This document shows, piece after piece, positions 52,019 to 61,104 of a DNA stretch of 64,000 bases. Each line of letters begins with the position of its first letter. Position 1 is the first letter of the stretch. The translations under genes were made by a program, and so were the position numbers. The stretch covers positions 4,836,001-4,900,000 of the forward strand of contig NZ_CP058909.1 in the NCBI RefSeq assembly GCF_013415905.1. Reading direction: 5' to 3'. The notes under the pieces are model-generated. The model saw nothing but the letters and a program-made list of their open reading frames with translations. It was not told the DNA's origin and ran no database searches. Origin of the DNA: Halosimplex pelagicum (GTDB lineage: Archaea > Halobacteriota > Halobacteria > Halobacteriales > Haloarculaceae).

Positions 52019-52103
52019 CCGCGCTCGGGCCCACCCGCGAACGCCCCGTTTTCGGGCCGGAATACGGCGCATAACGATGTGTCCGAGCGCCGTTCGCTCG
52101 ACC

Positions 52104-52364
52104 ATGCCCACGCCAGCCCGCCGGAACGGGTCGGTCGCGAGGCCCTCGCTGTCCGAGACGCAGGCGCGGCTCCTCACGTACCTGTGCGACCGCGTCGACG
52201 GGACCGCCTACCTGAAGGCCAAGTACGTCGCCGACGACCTCGACCTCTCCTCGAAGGAGGTCGGGATCAACATGGGGATCCTCGCCGACCGCACCGACGA
52301 CGTGACCATCGAGCAGTGGGGTCGCTCGTCGAGCACAACCTGGAAAGTGAGCGCCCGGGAGTGA
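52104..52364 (+). CDS. DUF7123 family protein
   Basis: An 86-residue protein with a winged-helix-like fold: LSETQARLLTYLCDRVDGTAYLKAKYVADDLDLSSKEVGINMGIL then a strand pair ending EQWGRSSSTTWKV. The pattern 'DDLDLSSKEVGxNM...WGxSSxTTWKV' is typical of the haloarchaeal DUF7123 family. I chose the ATG at 52104; 52077 would add nine residues. It may bind DNA; function unknown. It precedes ligA by 75 bp. Confidence 0.68.
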   Translation: MPTPARRNGSVARPSLSETQARLLTYLCDRVDGTAYLKAKYVADDLDLSSKEVGINMGILADRTDDVTIEQWGRSSSTTWKVSARE

Positions 52365-52439
52365 GCGCCCGGGCCCGACCTCGCGGTCGGTGACCTCGCA
52401 CCGAATCTTCAAAGAGGGTCCCGCCGCGAGAGAGGTGCA

Positions 52440-54533
52440 ATGAGCGACGACGCGGCCGACGCATCCGCGGACAACCCCTATCTCGCCGAGCCGCCGACCG
52501 ACTTCGACCCGGTCGAGGCCCTGACCGGGGCCGACGCCGAGACCCAGGCCGAGCGGCTCCGCGAGGCGATCCGCTACCACGACCACCGCTACTACGTCGA
52601 GAACGACCCCGCTATCGACGACCGCGCCTACGACGCGCTGTTCTCCCGACTGCGGGACCTCGAAGAGCGGTTCGACCTCCGCACCGAGGACAGCCCGACC
52701 CGGCGCGTCGGGGGCGCGCCCCGCGACGAACTCCCCGACGTGGAACACGTCGCGCCCATGCGCTCCATCGACCAGGGCGGCGAGGCCGAGGAGGTCCGCG
52801 AGTTCGACCGCCGCGTCCGCGAGGGGCTGGACTCGGCGGACTGGGAGGGGGAGATCGACTACTACTGCGAGCCGAAGTTCGACGGCCTCTCCGTCGAGGT
52901 GGTCTACGAGGACGGCGTCTTCCAGCGGGCGGCCACTCGCGGCGACGGCCAGGTGGGCGACGACGTGACCGAGAACGTCCGCACCATCCCCAGCGTCCCC
53001 CAGCGCCTGCGCGGCGACCACCCCAACACCCTCGCGGTGCGGGGCGAGGTGTACATGCCCAAGCCCGCCTTCCAGGCGTACAACCGCGAACTGGTCGAAC
53101 GGGGCGACGACCCGTTCGCCAACCCGCGCAACGCCGCCGCCGGGACGCTCCGGCAACTGGACCCGTCCGTGACGGCCGAGCGCCCGCTCTCCATCTTCTT
53201 CTTCGACGTGCTCGACGGGTGGGAGTTCGACACCCGCTGGGAGATGCACGAGACCCTCCCCGAGTGGGGGCTGCGCGTCTGCGAGAGGACCGAAGTCGTC
53301 GACGAGATCGAGCGAGCAGTCGACTACCGCGACGCCCGGCTGGACGAACGGGACGACCTCGACTACGAGATCGACGGCGTCGTGATCTCCGTGAACGACA
53401 CCGACGCCTGCGACGAACTGGGGACCACCGCGCGGGCGCCCCGCTGGGCGTTCGCCTACAAGTTCCCCGCCCGCAGCGAGCACACGACGGTCCGGGACGT
53501 GGTCGTCCAGGTCGGCCGGACCGGCCGGCTCACCCCGGTGGCGCTGATGGACCCCGTCGAGGTCGGCGGCGTCACCGTCTCGCGAGCCTCGCTGCACAAC
53601 CCCGCCGAGATCGAGCGCCTGGGCGTCGGGATCGGCGACGAGGTGCGCGTCCGCCGCGCGGGCGACGTGATCCCTGAGGTCGCCGAGGTGACCGGGGCCG
53701 AGAGCGAGGGTCACTTCGCGTTCCCCGAGACGTGTCCCGTCTGTGGGAGCGCCGTCGAGCGCGACGGTCCGATGGCCTTCTGTTCGGGCGGTCTGGGCTG
53801 TCGCGCCCAGCGCGAGCGGTCGGTCCAGCACTACGCCTCCCGCAAGGGCCTCGATATCGAGGGCGTCGGCGAGGAGCGCGTCCAGCAGCTGCTCGACGCC
53901 GGCCTCGTCGACGACGTGGCCGACCTCTACGAGCTGACCGTCGACGACCTGACCGACCTGGAGGGGTGGGGCGAGACCAGCGCCGAGAACCTGATCGCCG
54001 AACTCGACGACGCCCGCGAGCCCCCGCTCGCCGACTTCCTCACCGCCATCGGCATCCCCGAGGTCGGCGAGACCGTCGCCGCCTCGCTCGCGCGCCACTT
54101 CGGCACCTTCGAGGCGGTCCGCGAGGCCGGCGAGGACGACCTGCAGGCCGTCGAGGACGTGGGGCCGACCGTCGCCGCGGAGATCCGGGACTTCTTCGAC
54201 AGCGAGGCCAACGCGGACGTGCTCGATCGCCTCCTCGCCCACGTCGACCCACAGGAAGCGGAAACGACGACCGGCGACGCTCTCGACGGGCTCACCTTCG
54301 TCTTCACCGGTTCGCTCGACGGCTACACTCGCAGCGACGCCCAGGACCTCGTCGAGCGCGCCGGTGGGTCGGCGACGAGTTCGGTGTCGAGCAACACCGA
54401 CTTTCTGGTGCTCGGGTCGAACCCCGGCCAGACGAAACGGGACGACGCCGCCGAGCACGACGTGGCGACGCTGGACGGCGTCGAGGCGTTCGAGGCGAAA
54501 CTGCGGGAGTACGGGGTCGAAATCGGGGGGTGA
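52440..54533 (+). CDS. ligA: NAD-dependent DNA ligase
   Basis: A 697-residue bacterial-type DNA ligase. It has an Ia domain (RLREAIRYHDHRYYVENDPAIDD), the adenylated Lys in YYCEPKFDGLSVEV (KxDG near residue 143), an OB fold (VVVQVGRTGRLTPVALM), a four-Cys zinc finger (TCPVCGSAVERDGPMAFCSG then GLGCRAQ), helix-hairpin-helix motifs, and a C-terminal BRCT domain (LDGLTFVFTGSLDGYTRSDA). Haloarchaea keep LigA alongside an ATP-dependent ligase; it is regarded as an acquisition from bacteria. Full length and intact. Confidence 0.96.
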   Translation: MSDDAADASADNPYLAEPPTDFDPVEALTGADAETQAERLREAIRYHDHRYYVENDPAIDDRAYDALFSRLRDLEERFDLRTEDSPTRRVGGAPRDELPDVEHVAPMRSIDQGGEAEEVREFDRRVREGLDSADWEGEIDYYCEPKFDGLSVEVVYEDGVFQRAATRGDGQVGDDVTENVRTIPSVPQRLRGDHPNTLAVRGEVYMPKPAFQAYNRELVERGDDPFANPRNAAAGTLRQLDPSVTAERPLSIFFFDVLDGWEFDTRWEMHETLPEWGLRVCERTEVVDEIERAVDYRDARLDERDDLDYEIDGVVISVNDTDACDELGTTARAPRWAFAYKFPARSEHTTVRDVVVQVGRTGRLTPVALMDPVEVGGVTVSRASLHNPAEIERLGVGIGDEVRVRRAGDVIPEVAEVTGAESEGHFAFPETCPVCGSAVERDGPMAFCSGGLGCRAQRERSVQHYASRKGLDIEGVGEERVQQLLDAGLVDDVADLYELTVDDLTDLEGWGETSAENLIAELDDAREPPLADFLTAIGIPEVGETVAASLARHFGTFEAVREAGEDDLQAVEDVGPTVAAEIRDFFDSEANADVLDRLLAHVDPQEAETTTGDALDGLTFVFTGSLDGYTRSDAQDLVERAGGSATSSVSSNTDFLVLGSNPGQTKRDDAAEHDVATLDGVEAFEAKLREYGVEIGG

Positions 54534-54542
54534 ACAGTCACG

Positions 54543-54905
54543 GTGGCGCGCGCTGGAGCGCGCGTTCATGCGCGCGACGAAGCCGCGCGAGGGATGAGCA
54601 CCGCAGCCTGCGAGGAGCGCAAGAGGCTGGGGAGGTGTGAGGCCGTCTGCGGTGCCGTGCGGAGCAGTGCGGTCCCTGGCGGACTGAAAGGGCGAGACGC
54701 GCTCGCGCTCGTGTAGTCGCCTGAGCGACCCCTATCCGAAACGGCCCTTGGGCCGCGAGGATATGTCGCTCAGCGACCGCGAGCGCGCCGAGGGCTTTCA
54801 CCCCTTGTGTCCTCTGCGGTCGAGTCGGATGCGGTCGAGTCGGATGCGGTCGAGTCGATTCGGCGCGAGCGCGCCAAGGGTCGTATCGCTCGCCGCCGAG
54901 CAGTG
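54543..54905 (+). repeat. Dispersed structured element, copy C (plus orientation, with 15-bp tandem repeat)
   Basis: Third copy of the element seen at 15871-16258 and 43931-44285. It has the first hairpin 54547-54564 (CGCGCGCT/AGCGCGCG), GCCGCGCGAGGGAT, GGCTGGGGAGG, GCCGTCTGCGGT and GGACTGAAAGGGCGAG (54681-54696). The two-part stem is 54722-54729 with 54765-54772 (TGAGCGAC/GTCGCTCA), and TATCC/GGATA with an apical CGGCCC/GGGCCG. The 3' module (GAGGGCTTTCA) follows, then three 15-bp tandem units (GCGGTCGAGTCGGAT, 54816-54860). Sits between convergent ligA and the ABC permease. Confidence 0.78.
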
Positions 54906-54917
54906 CCGAGAAAACGA

Positions 54918-55952
54918 CTACAAATCGACGCGGTCGAACGTGTAGTAGCTGATCGCCGCCGCCAGCCCGATCCAGACGAGGAAGCTCGCGAACACCGCCG
55001 GGTCCGAGAAGTAGACGGGGAGGCCGGAGCCGCCGGCCTGGCAGACGGTCTGGTTGCCGAACATGGTCTGGCGGACCGACGGGTTCCCGGCGAGCACGTC
55101 GCCGCAGATGACCCCCATGGTCTCCTGGCCCTGCTGGAACATGCCGTAGCGGGCGGTCGTCGCGGCGCCCGCGCCCTCGCCGAGCATCGAGTTGGTCAGC
55201 GTCTTGTACGCCTGGGTCGGGCTCAGTAGCTTGACGAACAGGACGATCTGCCAGCGCAGCGCGCCCTCCATCCCGGCGTAGTTAGCGAGCACGTCACCGA
55301 TCGAGTTCGCGAGCGAGTTCCAGCCGAACGAGAGGTAGAAGTAGACGATGCCGGCGCCGGCCAGCGACCGGAGGTTCGTCGACATCGCGCCGGAGATGCT
55401 GACGACGATGGCGGTGAACACCAGGGTGAAGGCGACCGTGAACAGGACGAACCACGCGAAGACGCCGATCTTGAACGTGAATGGCGAGATAGCGAAAAAC
55501 AGGCCCGTCAGGCCGAGCGCGGCGAGCAGCGGGACGCCGACGACGGCGCTGCGACCCACGACTTTCCCGACGATCACGTCGCGGCGGGAGAACGGCAGCG
55601 ACAGGAGCACCTTCAGCGACCCGCTGGTGCGCTCGTCGGAGACGGCCGCGTAGCCCGCGAAGATGACGACGATGGGCACCAGCAGCGTGACGATGTTCAG
55701 GTACGGCCGGGAGATCGCCGCCTGGAGACCGAACTCCTGCAGGCGACGGGGCACCTGCTGGGCGCTGCGCAGGTCCCACCAGTTGCGCGCGGCCGGGATG
55801 ACGAACAGCGCCGTGAACAGGAAGGAGAGGACCCACAGCCCCTTCGACCGGATGGCGTCGCGGAACTCCTTCTTGGCGACCGGGTACCAGTCGAAGGCGT
55901 CCCGGAGCGCGCCGTCGAGGCCGCCGCTCTCGCTCTCCGAATCCGCACTCAT
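54918..55952 (-). CDS. ABC-2 type permease
   Basis: A 344-residue permease with six hydrophobic helices, of the NosY/ABC-2 type. After a hydrophilic start (about 20 residues) comes YPVAKKEFRDAIRSKGLWVLS, typical of the family. VSDERTSGSLKVLLSLPFSRRDVIVGKVVGR carries the conserved ABC-2 loop. It overlaps the ATPase gene by 4 bp. The large extracellular loop between helices 5 and 6 contains several Gly/Cys residues (GVICGDVLAGNPSVRQTMFG). Substrate unknown. Confidence 0.83.
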   Translation of the reverse strand: MSADSESESGGLDGALRDAFDWYPVAKKEFRDAIRSKGLWVLSFLFTALFVIPAARNWWDLRSAQQVPRRLQEFGLQAAISRPYLNIVTLLVPIVVIFAGYAAVSDERTSGSLKVLLSLPFSRRDVIVGKVVGRSAVVGVPLLAALGLTGLFFAISPFTFKIGVFAWFVLFTVAFTLVFTAIVVSISGAMSTNLRSLAGAGIVYFYLSFGWNSLANSIGDVLANYAGMEGALRWQIVLFVKLLSPTQAYKTLTNSMLGEGAGAATTARYGMFQQGQETMGVICGDVLAGNPSVRQTMFGNQTVCQAGGSGLPVYFSDPAVFASFLVWIGLAAAISYYTFDRVDL

Positions 55953-56944
55953 CGGTCCTCACCTCCGTCGTCGCCGTCGGCGTCCGCCTCCGAATCGCTT
56001 CCCCCGCCCGCGGTCGCCGTCGGGGCGGCGTCGGTCTCGGCGTCGGTGTAGGCGGCGAACAGGTCCTCCAGCGACGCCTCCTCGGTCTCGAAGTCGTCGA
56101 CCGCGATCCCGGCGTCCTCGATAGCGGTGAGGACGCTCATCTTCGCGTCGCTGTCGACGGACACGATCAGATCGTCGCCCTCGACGGTCGCACTCTCGAC
56201 CGCGTCGACCTCGCGGGCGGCGTCGGCGGCCGCCTCGGCCTCGCCGGGGTCGACGCTGACGACCAGCCGCGTTCCGGTGTCGGTCGCCTCGCGTAGCCCC
56301 TCGACGGTATCGACGGCGATCACCTCGCCGTCCTGCAGGATCGCGACGCGGTCGCAGACGGACTCGACCTGCCCGAGGATGTGACTGGAGAAGAAAACCG
56401 TCGCGCCGCGCTCGTTCTCCTCGCGGACGATCTGACGCATCAGGCGGGCGCCGTTGGGGTCCAGGCCGCTGGAGGGTTCGTCGAGGATCAGGAGGTCGGG
56501 CTCGCCGACGAGCGCCATCCCCAGCGCGAGCCGCTGGGCCATCCCGCGGGAGTACCCCTCGACTTTCCGGTCGAGGTCCTCGCGGTCGAGGCCGACGCGC
56601 TCGGCGATGGCCTCCGGGTCGGGGTCGGCCCGCTTGGCCTCGCCGACGAACTCGATGTGGTGGCGACCGGTCAGCCGGTCGTACAGGTCGTAGCCCTCCG
56701 GGAGCACCCCCAGTCGCTCCCGGATGGCCTCCGACTCCTCGCGGGCGTCCATGCCCAGCACTTCGGCCGAGCCGGCGGTCGGCCGGACGAAATCGAGGAG
56801 GATGTCGATGGTCGTCGTCTTGCCGGCGCCGTTGGGCCCCAGAAACCCGAACACGTCCCCGTCCTCGACGGTCATGTCGACCCCCCGCAAGGCGGTGACG
56901 TCGTCGAAGCGTTTCGTCACGCCGTCGAGTTCGATCGCTGGCAT
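55949..56944 (-). CDS. ABC transporter ATP-binding protein
   Basis: A 331-residue ATPase of the NatA/CcmA type. Walker A is GPNGAGKTTTIDIL (near residue 40), the signature region is VEGYSRGMAQRLALGMALVG, Walker B is LLILDEPSSGLDP, and the His switch is in VFFSSHILGQVE. Residues 215-300 form a C-terminal accessory domain with an acidic tail. Forms an exporter with the ABC-2 permease downstream; the partner gene starts inside its stop region. Confidence 0.9.
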   Translation of the reverse strand: MPAIELDGVTKRFDDVTALRGVDMTVEDGDVFGFLGPNGAGKTTTIDILLDFVRPTAGSAEVLGMDAREESEAIRERLGVLPEGYDLYDRLTGRHHIEFVGEAKRADPDPEAIAERVGLDREDLDRKVEGYSRGMAQRLALGMALVGEPDLLILDEPSSGLDPNGARLMRQIVREENERGATVFFSSHILGQVESVCDRVAILQDGEVIAVDTVEGLREATDTGTRLVVSVDPGEAEAAADAAREVDAVESATVEGDDLIVSVDSDAKMSVLTAIEDAGIAVDDFETEEASLEDLFAAYTDAETDAAPTATAGGGSDSEADADGDDGGEDR

Positions 56945-57040
56945 GGCCGGGGCTTTCGCGCCCTCCGGTTTAGGTTTTGATACACTCCCGACTCCGCGAC
57001 GAGCGCGTCCGCGAGCGCCGGCCGCGCCCCGGCGAGCGGC

Positions 57041-57304
57041 TCAGACCTCGTCGTCGGGGTCGTGCGAGTCGGCCATCGACCGCGCCTGGGTCGCGTAGCG
57101 GTCGCGCTCGTCGTCGGCGGTCGGCTCCAGTTTCTCGGGGTCGACGTCGACGGCCGCCGTGGTGGGCTTGCGCGAGAGCAACTGGAAGGACAGCTGTTTC
57201 GTGAGGTGGCGCTCCCCGTCGGGGGTGGCGTACACCAGCGTGACGAGGTTCTCGTCGCGTGAGATCCGGTCGACCAGCCAGCACCTGACCGTGTCGTCGC
57301 TCAT
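57041..57304 (-). CDS. Small conserved haloarchaeal protein
   Basis: An 87-residue soluble protein (MSDDTVRCWLVDRISRDENL...). The first half is probably a beta-sheet (VRCWLVDR, NLVTLVYATPDGERHLTKQ, LSFQLLSRKPTTAAVDVDPE) followed by a charged helical tail. There are no membrane segments and a single Cys. I do not recognise a named family with certainty. Start at the ATG 57302-57304. Confidence 0.6.
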   Translation of the reverse strand: MSDDTVRCWLVDRISRDENLVTLVYATPDGERHLTKQLSFQLLSRKPTTAAVDVDPEKLEPTADDERDRYATQARSMADSHDPDDEV

Positions 57305-57383
57305 ACGTCCCCGTGGGGCGCGCGCGGGTTTGTAGCCAGCGGATCGGGCGGTGTCGGGGGTCGCCCCGTCCGCCCCGCCGGGT

Positions 57384-58058
57384 TCACGTCCACGAGCGCC
57401 GGCGGAACCAGGCCGGCGCCGTCCGCTCGGCGCACTCGCGGCGCGCGACCGCGACGCCGACGACGTGTTCGACCAGCAACGCGGCTGCGAGTGCGACGAG
57501 CCCGACGGTCTCGGGGGCGAAGCCGGCGTCCGCCGCGAGGGCGGCGAGCGGGTCGACGCTCGCGAGTCCCGTCTCCAGGGCGAGCCAGGCGGTCGCGCCG
57601 GCGGCGGTGACGAGGCTGTAGCCGACGGTGCTCGGGTCAACGAGTCGCGACCCCAGCGGCGCCCCGCGGAGGGCGTCGACCTCGGCGGTGTGCTGGACCG
57701 CCAGCGCGACGGCGAAGGCGACGCCGCCGACGAACGCGCCGCGGGGGCCGCCGAGAGCGGCGACGGCGGCCAGCCAGCCCGTCCAGACCGCGGTCTCGCT
57801 GAGGGCGACGCCGAGCGTCCGCCCGAGCGGGAACCCGACCGCGGGCCCGTTGACGGCCAGGTCGACCAGGAACTGGCCGACGAGGAAGGCGGCGGCGAGC
57901 ACGACCACGCCGACGGCGACCTCCCGCGAGACGGGATCGGCGCCGGCGAGCAGCGCCAGCCAGACCGACAGCGCCGCCGCCTCGACGCCGGTGACGGCGA
58001 CGACCAGCGCCCAGCGACAGGCCGCCGCGACCGGCCCCCTCCGGAACACGTCGAGCAT
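57384..58058 (-). CDS. Multi-helix membrane protein
   Basis: A 224-residue hydrophobic protein with about six helices (MLDVFRRGPVAAACRWALVVAVTG...). It is rich in Ala and Val and contains no charged catalytic motif. The C-terminus (VAVARRECAERTAPAWFRRR) is basic and soluble. The ATG at 58056-58058 is preferred over the much longer frame upstream because that frame lies opposite the next gene. Family not recognised. Confidence 0.55.
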   Translation of the reverse strand: MLDVFRRGPVAAACRWALVVAVTGVEAAALSVWLALLAGADPVSREVAVGVVVLAAAFLVGQFLVDLAVNGPAVGFPLGRTLGVALSETAVWTGWLAAVAALGGPRGAFVGGVAFAVALAVQHTAEVDALRGAPLGSRLVDPSTVGYSLVTAAGATAWLALETGLASVDPLAALAADAGFAPETVGLVALAAALLVEHVVGVAVARRECAERTAPAWFRRRSWT

Positions 58059-58178
58059 GCGTCGCGTTCGCGCGGTCACCGAGGTAGTAATGCGGTGCCT
58101 GCCCGCGGGAAACCCGCGCTTATCAGTCGAGAGACTCCGGGCCACAGTTTCAAGACCTAGCGCGCGACAGGGGGAGAC

Positions 58179-59033
58179 ATGTCCCGACTCCGGCGGTTCG
58201 TCGACAGCGTCCGGGGGACGGGTGGACGGGCGTGGGCCGGGTCCGTCGAGGACCTGCTGTACGACGGGGAGTCGGTCCGCGAACGCGTCGAACTGGGCGA
58301 AGGAAGCCGCGTCGTCGTCACCTCCCATCGGCTGCTGGCGTTCACGCCCGAGAGCGACGGGGAGAACTACCGCGCGGTCGACCTGCCGAATGTCGCCGAC
58401 GTGCGCACCGGTCACGAGGGCGAGGCCAACCTCCTCCGGCACGGCGGCCGCCTCGGCGTCTACGGCGCCGTCCTGCTGGCGGTCGGCGTCTTCGTCGACT
58501 TCGGGTCGTTCGTCCCGACCGACGCCTTCGCGGGCGCCGGTGCCGGCCAGCTCGGGATGGGCGGGCTGCTCTCGATACTCCAGCGGTTCCTCTCGCTGAT
58601 CGCCCGCACCGACGAGTTCGCCCGCATGATCGGCGCCCTGCTGGTGCTGTTCGCCGTCTTCGTCTTCGGGGTCTACCTGCTGACCCGCGACCACGTGCTC
58701 GAAGTCGGCGTCGCCGGCGACGACGACCCGATCCGCGTCCCGGCTGACGGCGAGACGATCGACGGCGCGGTCGCCGACCTGGAAGTCGTCCTGTTCGAAA
58801 CCGCCGAGACCGGCGGGGCGAACGGCGCGAGCGCTCACGACGCACCGACGAGCGACGGCGACCCGCTGGCCGGCGACTCCGGCGCCGTCCGTAGCGACGG
58901 GATCGCCGGCGGCGCCGGTTCGAGCGAGCCGGCGTCCGAGGTGGACCGCGCCGTCCGCGAGACCGAGCGGGCGGACTTCTCCGAGGAGGTCGACGAGGTG
59001 ATGGGGACCCGCGAGCGCGAGACGAGCGAGTAG
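58179..59033 (+). CDS. Membrane protein with PH-like N-terminal domain
   Basis: A 284-residue protein. The N-terminal part (SVEDLLYDGESVRERVELGE then SRVVVTSHRLLAFTP) resembles bacterial PH-like domains (DUF304/YdbT type), which carry the 'vxVTsxRLlaf' pattern. Two hydrophobic segments lie at about residues 88-112 and 148-168. A long acidic, disordered tail follows (about 205-284). Function unknown. Confidence 0.6.
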   Translation: MSRLRRFVDSVRGTGGRAWAGSVEDLLYDGESVRERVELGEGSRVVVTSHRLLAFTPESDGENYRAVDLPNVADVRTGHEGEANLLRHGGRLGVYGAVLLAVGVFVDFGSFVPTDAFAGAGAGQLGMGGLLSILQRFLSLIARTDEFARMIGALLVLFAVFVFGVYLLTRDHVLEVGVAGDDDPIRVPADGETIDGAVADLEVVLFETAETGGANGASAHDAPTSDGDPLAGDSGAVRSDGIAGGAGSSEPASEVDRAVRETERADFSEEVDEVMGTRERETSE

Positions 59034-59082
59034 CCGAGCGCCGCGGGCGTTCGCCCCACCGCCTCGACCCGCGGGCGCAGGG

Positions 59083-59090
59083 TTCAAATC
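59083..59090 (+). promoter_or_regulatory. TATA-like box for uvrC
   Basis: TTCAAATC, about 24-31 nt before the ATG at 59114. Spacing is that of a leaderless transcript. Confidence 0.4.
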
Positions 59091-59113
59091 CGCAGAGTCG
59101 CTACCGACGGGCG

Positions 59114-61030
59114 ATGGATCCCGACGCGGTCCGGGACCGAGCCGGCGACCTGCCCGCCGAGCCGGGCGTCTACCAGTTCCTCGCCCGGGAGTCCCGCGGG
59201 CGCCGGGAGGGCGGGAGCGACGCCGACGCCTATCCGACGAGCGGCGACGGCGCGACGGGCGGCGATAGCCCGACCGACGGCGACGACCCGACCGGGGACG
59301 CCTCCGGACCCCGAACGGACGCCGACCTGGCCGAGACGGACTCCTACGAGCGAGTCCTCTACGTCGGGAAGGCGGTCGACCTGCGGAGTCGGGTGCGCTC
59401 CTACGCCGACCCGCGCAGCGAGCGCATCCGGCGGATGGTCGCCGAGGCCGAGTCCGTGGAAGTGGCGGTCACCGACACGGAGACCCAGGCGCTGCTGCTC
59501 GAAGCGAACCTCATCAAACGGCACCGCCCGCGCTACAACGTCCGGCTGAAAGACGACAAGTCCTACCCGCTGGTGCAGCTGACCGCTCACGAGTTCCCCC
59601 GGGTCGAGATCACTCGCGACCCCGCCCCCGGCGCGACCGTCTTCGGGCCGTTCACCGACAAGGGCCGCCTCGAAACCGTCGTCAAGGCCGTCCGGGAGAC
59701 CTACGGCCTGCGTGGCTGTTCGGACCACAAGTTCCAAAACCGCGATCGGCCGTGTCTCGACCACGACATCGGGCTCTGTTCGGGCCCTTGCGTCCCCGAG
59801 ACGGCCGTGGACGGCGAGGCCTACGTCGGCGACGTGGAAGCGGTCGAGCGCTTCTTCGAGGGCGAGACCGGCGCGCTGGCGGACCCGATCCGCCGTGAGA
59901 TGGAGGCCGCGGCGGGCGACCAGAACTTCGAGCGGGCGGCGAACCTCCGGGACCGGCTGGACGCGGTGGAGGCGATCCACGGCGAGGCCGGCGAGGCGGT
60001 CGCCAGCGAGGGCCGCCACGACGAGCCCGACCGCGAGCGCGCGGTGGACGTGCTCGGCGTCGCCGTCGAGGGCGAACGCGCGACCGTCGCGCGGCTCCAC
60101 AGCGAAGACGGCAAGCTCGTCGACCGCGAACGGCACACGCTCGACGCGCCCGAGGGCGAACGCGGCGGGGCGGTGCTGGCGGCCTTCATCGCCCAGTTCT
60201 ACGCCGAGCGCGAGCTGCCCGACGCGGTCCTCTGCTCGGACCACCCCGACGACGCGGACCTGGAGGGGTGGCTGGAGCGGGAGGGCGTCGCCCTGCGGGT
60301 GCCCGGCGCCGGCCGCGAGGCGACGCTGGTCGACCTGGCGCTGAAGAACGCCCGCCGCCGGGACCGCCGCGACGACGAGGGGCGGGCGCTGGCCGACGCG
60401 CTCGGCCTCGACTCGCGGGTCGAGCGGATCGAGGGCTTCGACGTGAGCCACGCCCAGGGGAAGTCGGCGGTCGGTAGCGACGTGACGTTCGTCGACGGCG
60501 AGCCCGAGAAGGCCGACTACCGCCGGAAGAAGCTCGCCGACGAGAACGACGACTACGCGAACATGCGCTCGCTGGTGCGGTGGCGCGCCGACCGCGCCGT
60601 CTCCGGCCGCGACGAGCGGCCCGACCCCGACCTGCTGCTGATCGACGGCGGCGAGGGCCAGCTGGGCGCCGCGCGAGACGCCCTCGCCGCCGCCGGCTGG
60701 GACGTGCCCGCCGTCGCGCTCGCCAAGGACGAGGAACTGGTCGTGACTCCCACAGGCGTGTACGACTGGCCCGACGACGCCGGCCACCTGCACCTCCTCC
60801 AGCGTACCCGCGACGAGGCCCACCGCTTCGCCGTCCAGTACCACCAGACGCTGCGGGATGACGTGTCCACGGTGCTGGACGACATCGACGGGATCGGCCC
60901 CGAGACGCGCAAGCGACTCCTCCGGCGGTTCGGCAGCGTCGAGAACGTCCGCTCGGCCTCGCGCGCGGAACTGGAGAGCGTCGACGGCGTCGGCGCCAAG
61001 ACCGCCGGGACGCTCGCCGAGCGGCTCTAA
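59114..61030 (+). CDS. uvrC: Excinuclease ABC subunit C
   Basis: A 638-residue nucleotide excision repair nuclease, making both incisions at a lesion with UvrA/UvrB. The GIY-YIG domain is split: AEPGVYQFLARE at residue 15, then an acidic insert of about 50 residues (28-77, Gly/Asp/Thr-rich), then RVLYVGKAVDLRSRVRSY. Downstream are NVRLKDDKSYPLVQL, the Cys-containing CLDHDIGLCSGPC, a UVR motif (REMEAAAGDQNFERAANLRD), the RNase-H-like domain (EGFDVSHAQGKSAVGSDVTF, RRKKLADENDDYANM) and C-terminal helix-hairpin-helix motifs. Bacterial-type system, common in haloarchaea. Confidence 0.94.
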   Translation: MDPDAVRDRAGDLPAEPGVYQFLARESRGRREGGSDADAYPTSGDGATGGDSPTDGDDPTGDASGPRTDADLAETDSYERVLYVGKAVDLRSRVRSYADPRSERIRRMVAEAESVEVAVTDTETQALLLEANLIKRHRPRYNVRLKDDKSYPLVQLTAHEFPRVEITRDPAPGATVFGPFTDKGRLETVVKAVRETYGLRGCSDHKFQNRDRPCLDHDIGLCSGPCVPETAVDGEAYVGDVEAVERFFEGETGALADPIRREMEAAAGDQNFERAANLRDRLDAVEAIHGEAGEAVASEGRHDEPDRERAVDVLGVAVEGERATVARLHSEDGKLVDRERHTLDAPEGERGGAVLAAFIAQFYAERELPDAVLCSDHPDDADLEGWLEREGVALRVPGAGREATLVDLALKNARRRDRRDDEGRALADALGLDSRVERIEGFDVSHAQGKSAVGSDVTFVDGEPEKADYRRKKLADENDDYANMRSLVRWRADRAVSGRDERPDPDLLLIDGGEGQLGAARDALAAAGWDVPAVALAKDEELVVTPTGVYDWPDDAGHLHLLQRTRDEAHRFAVQYHQTLRDDVSTVLDDIDGIGPETRKRLLRRFGSVENVRSASRAELESVDGVGAKTAGTLAERL

Positions 61031-61104
61031 GCGCGGATCGACGGATCCCGAACCCGTCGCGACGCGTGATTTATTACGCCCGGGGCGGTAGTGTCAACCC
61101 AACG

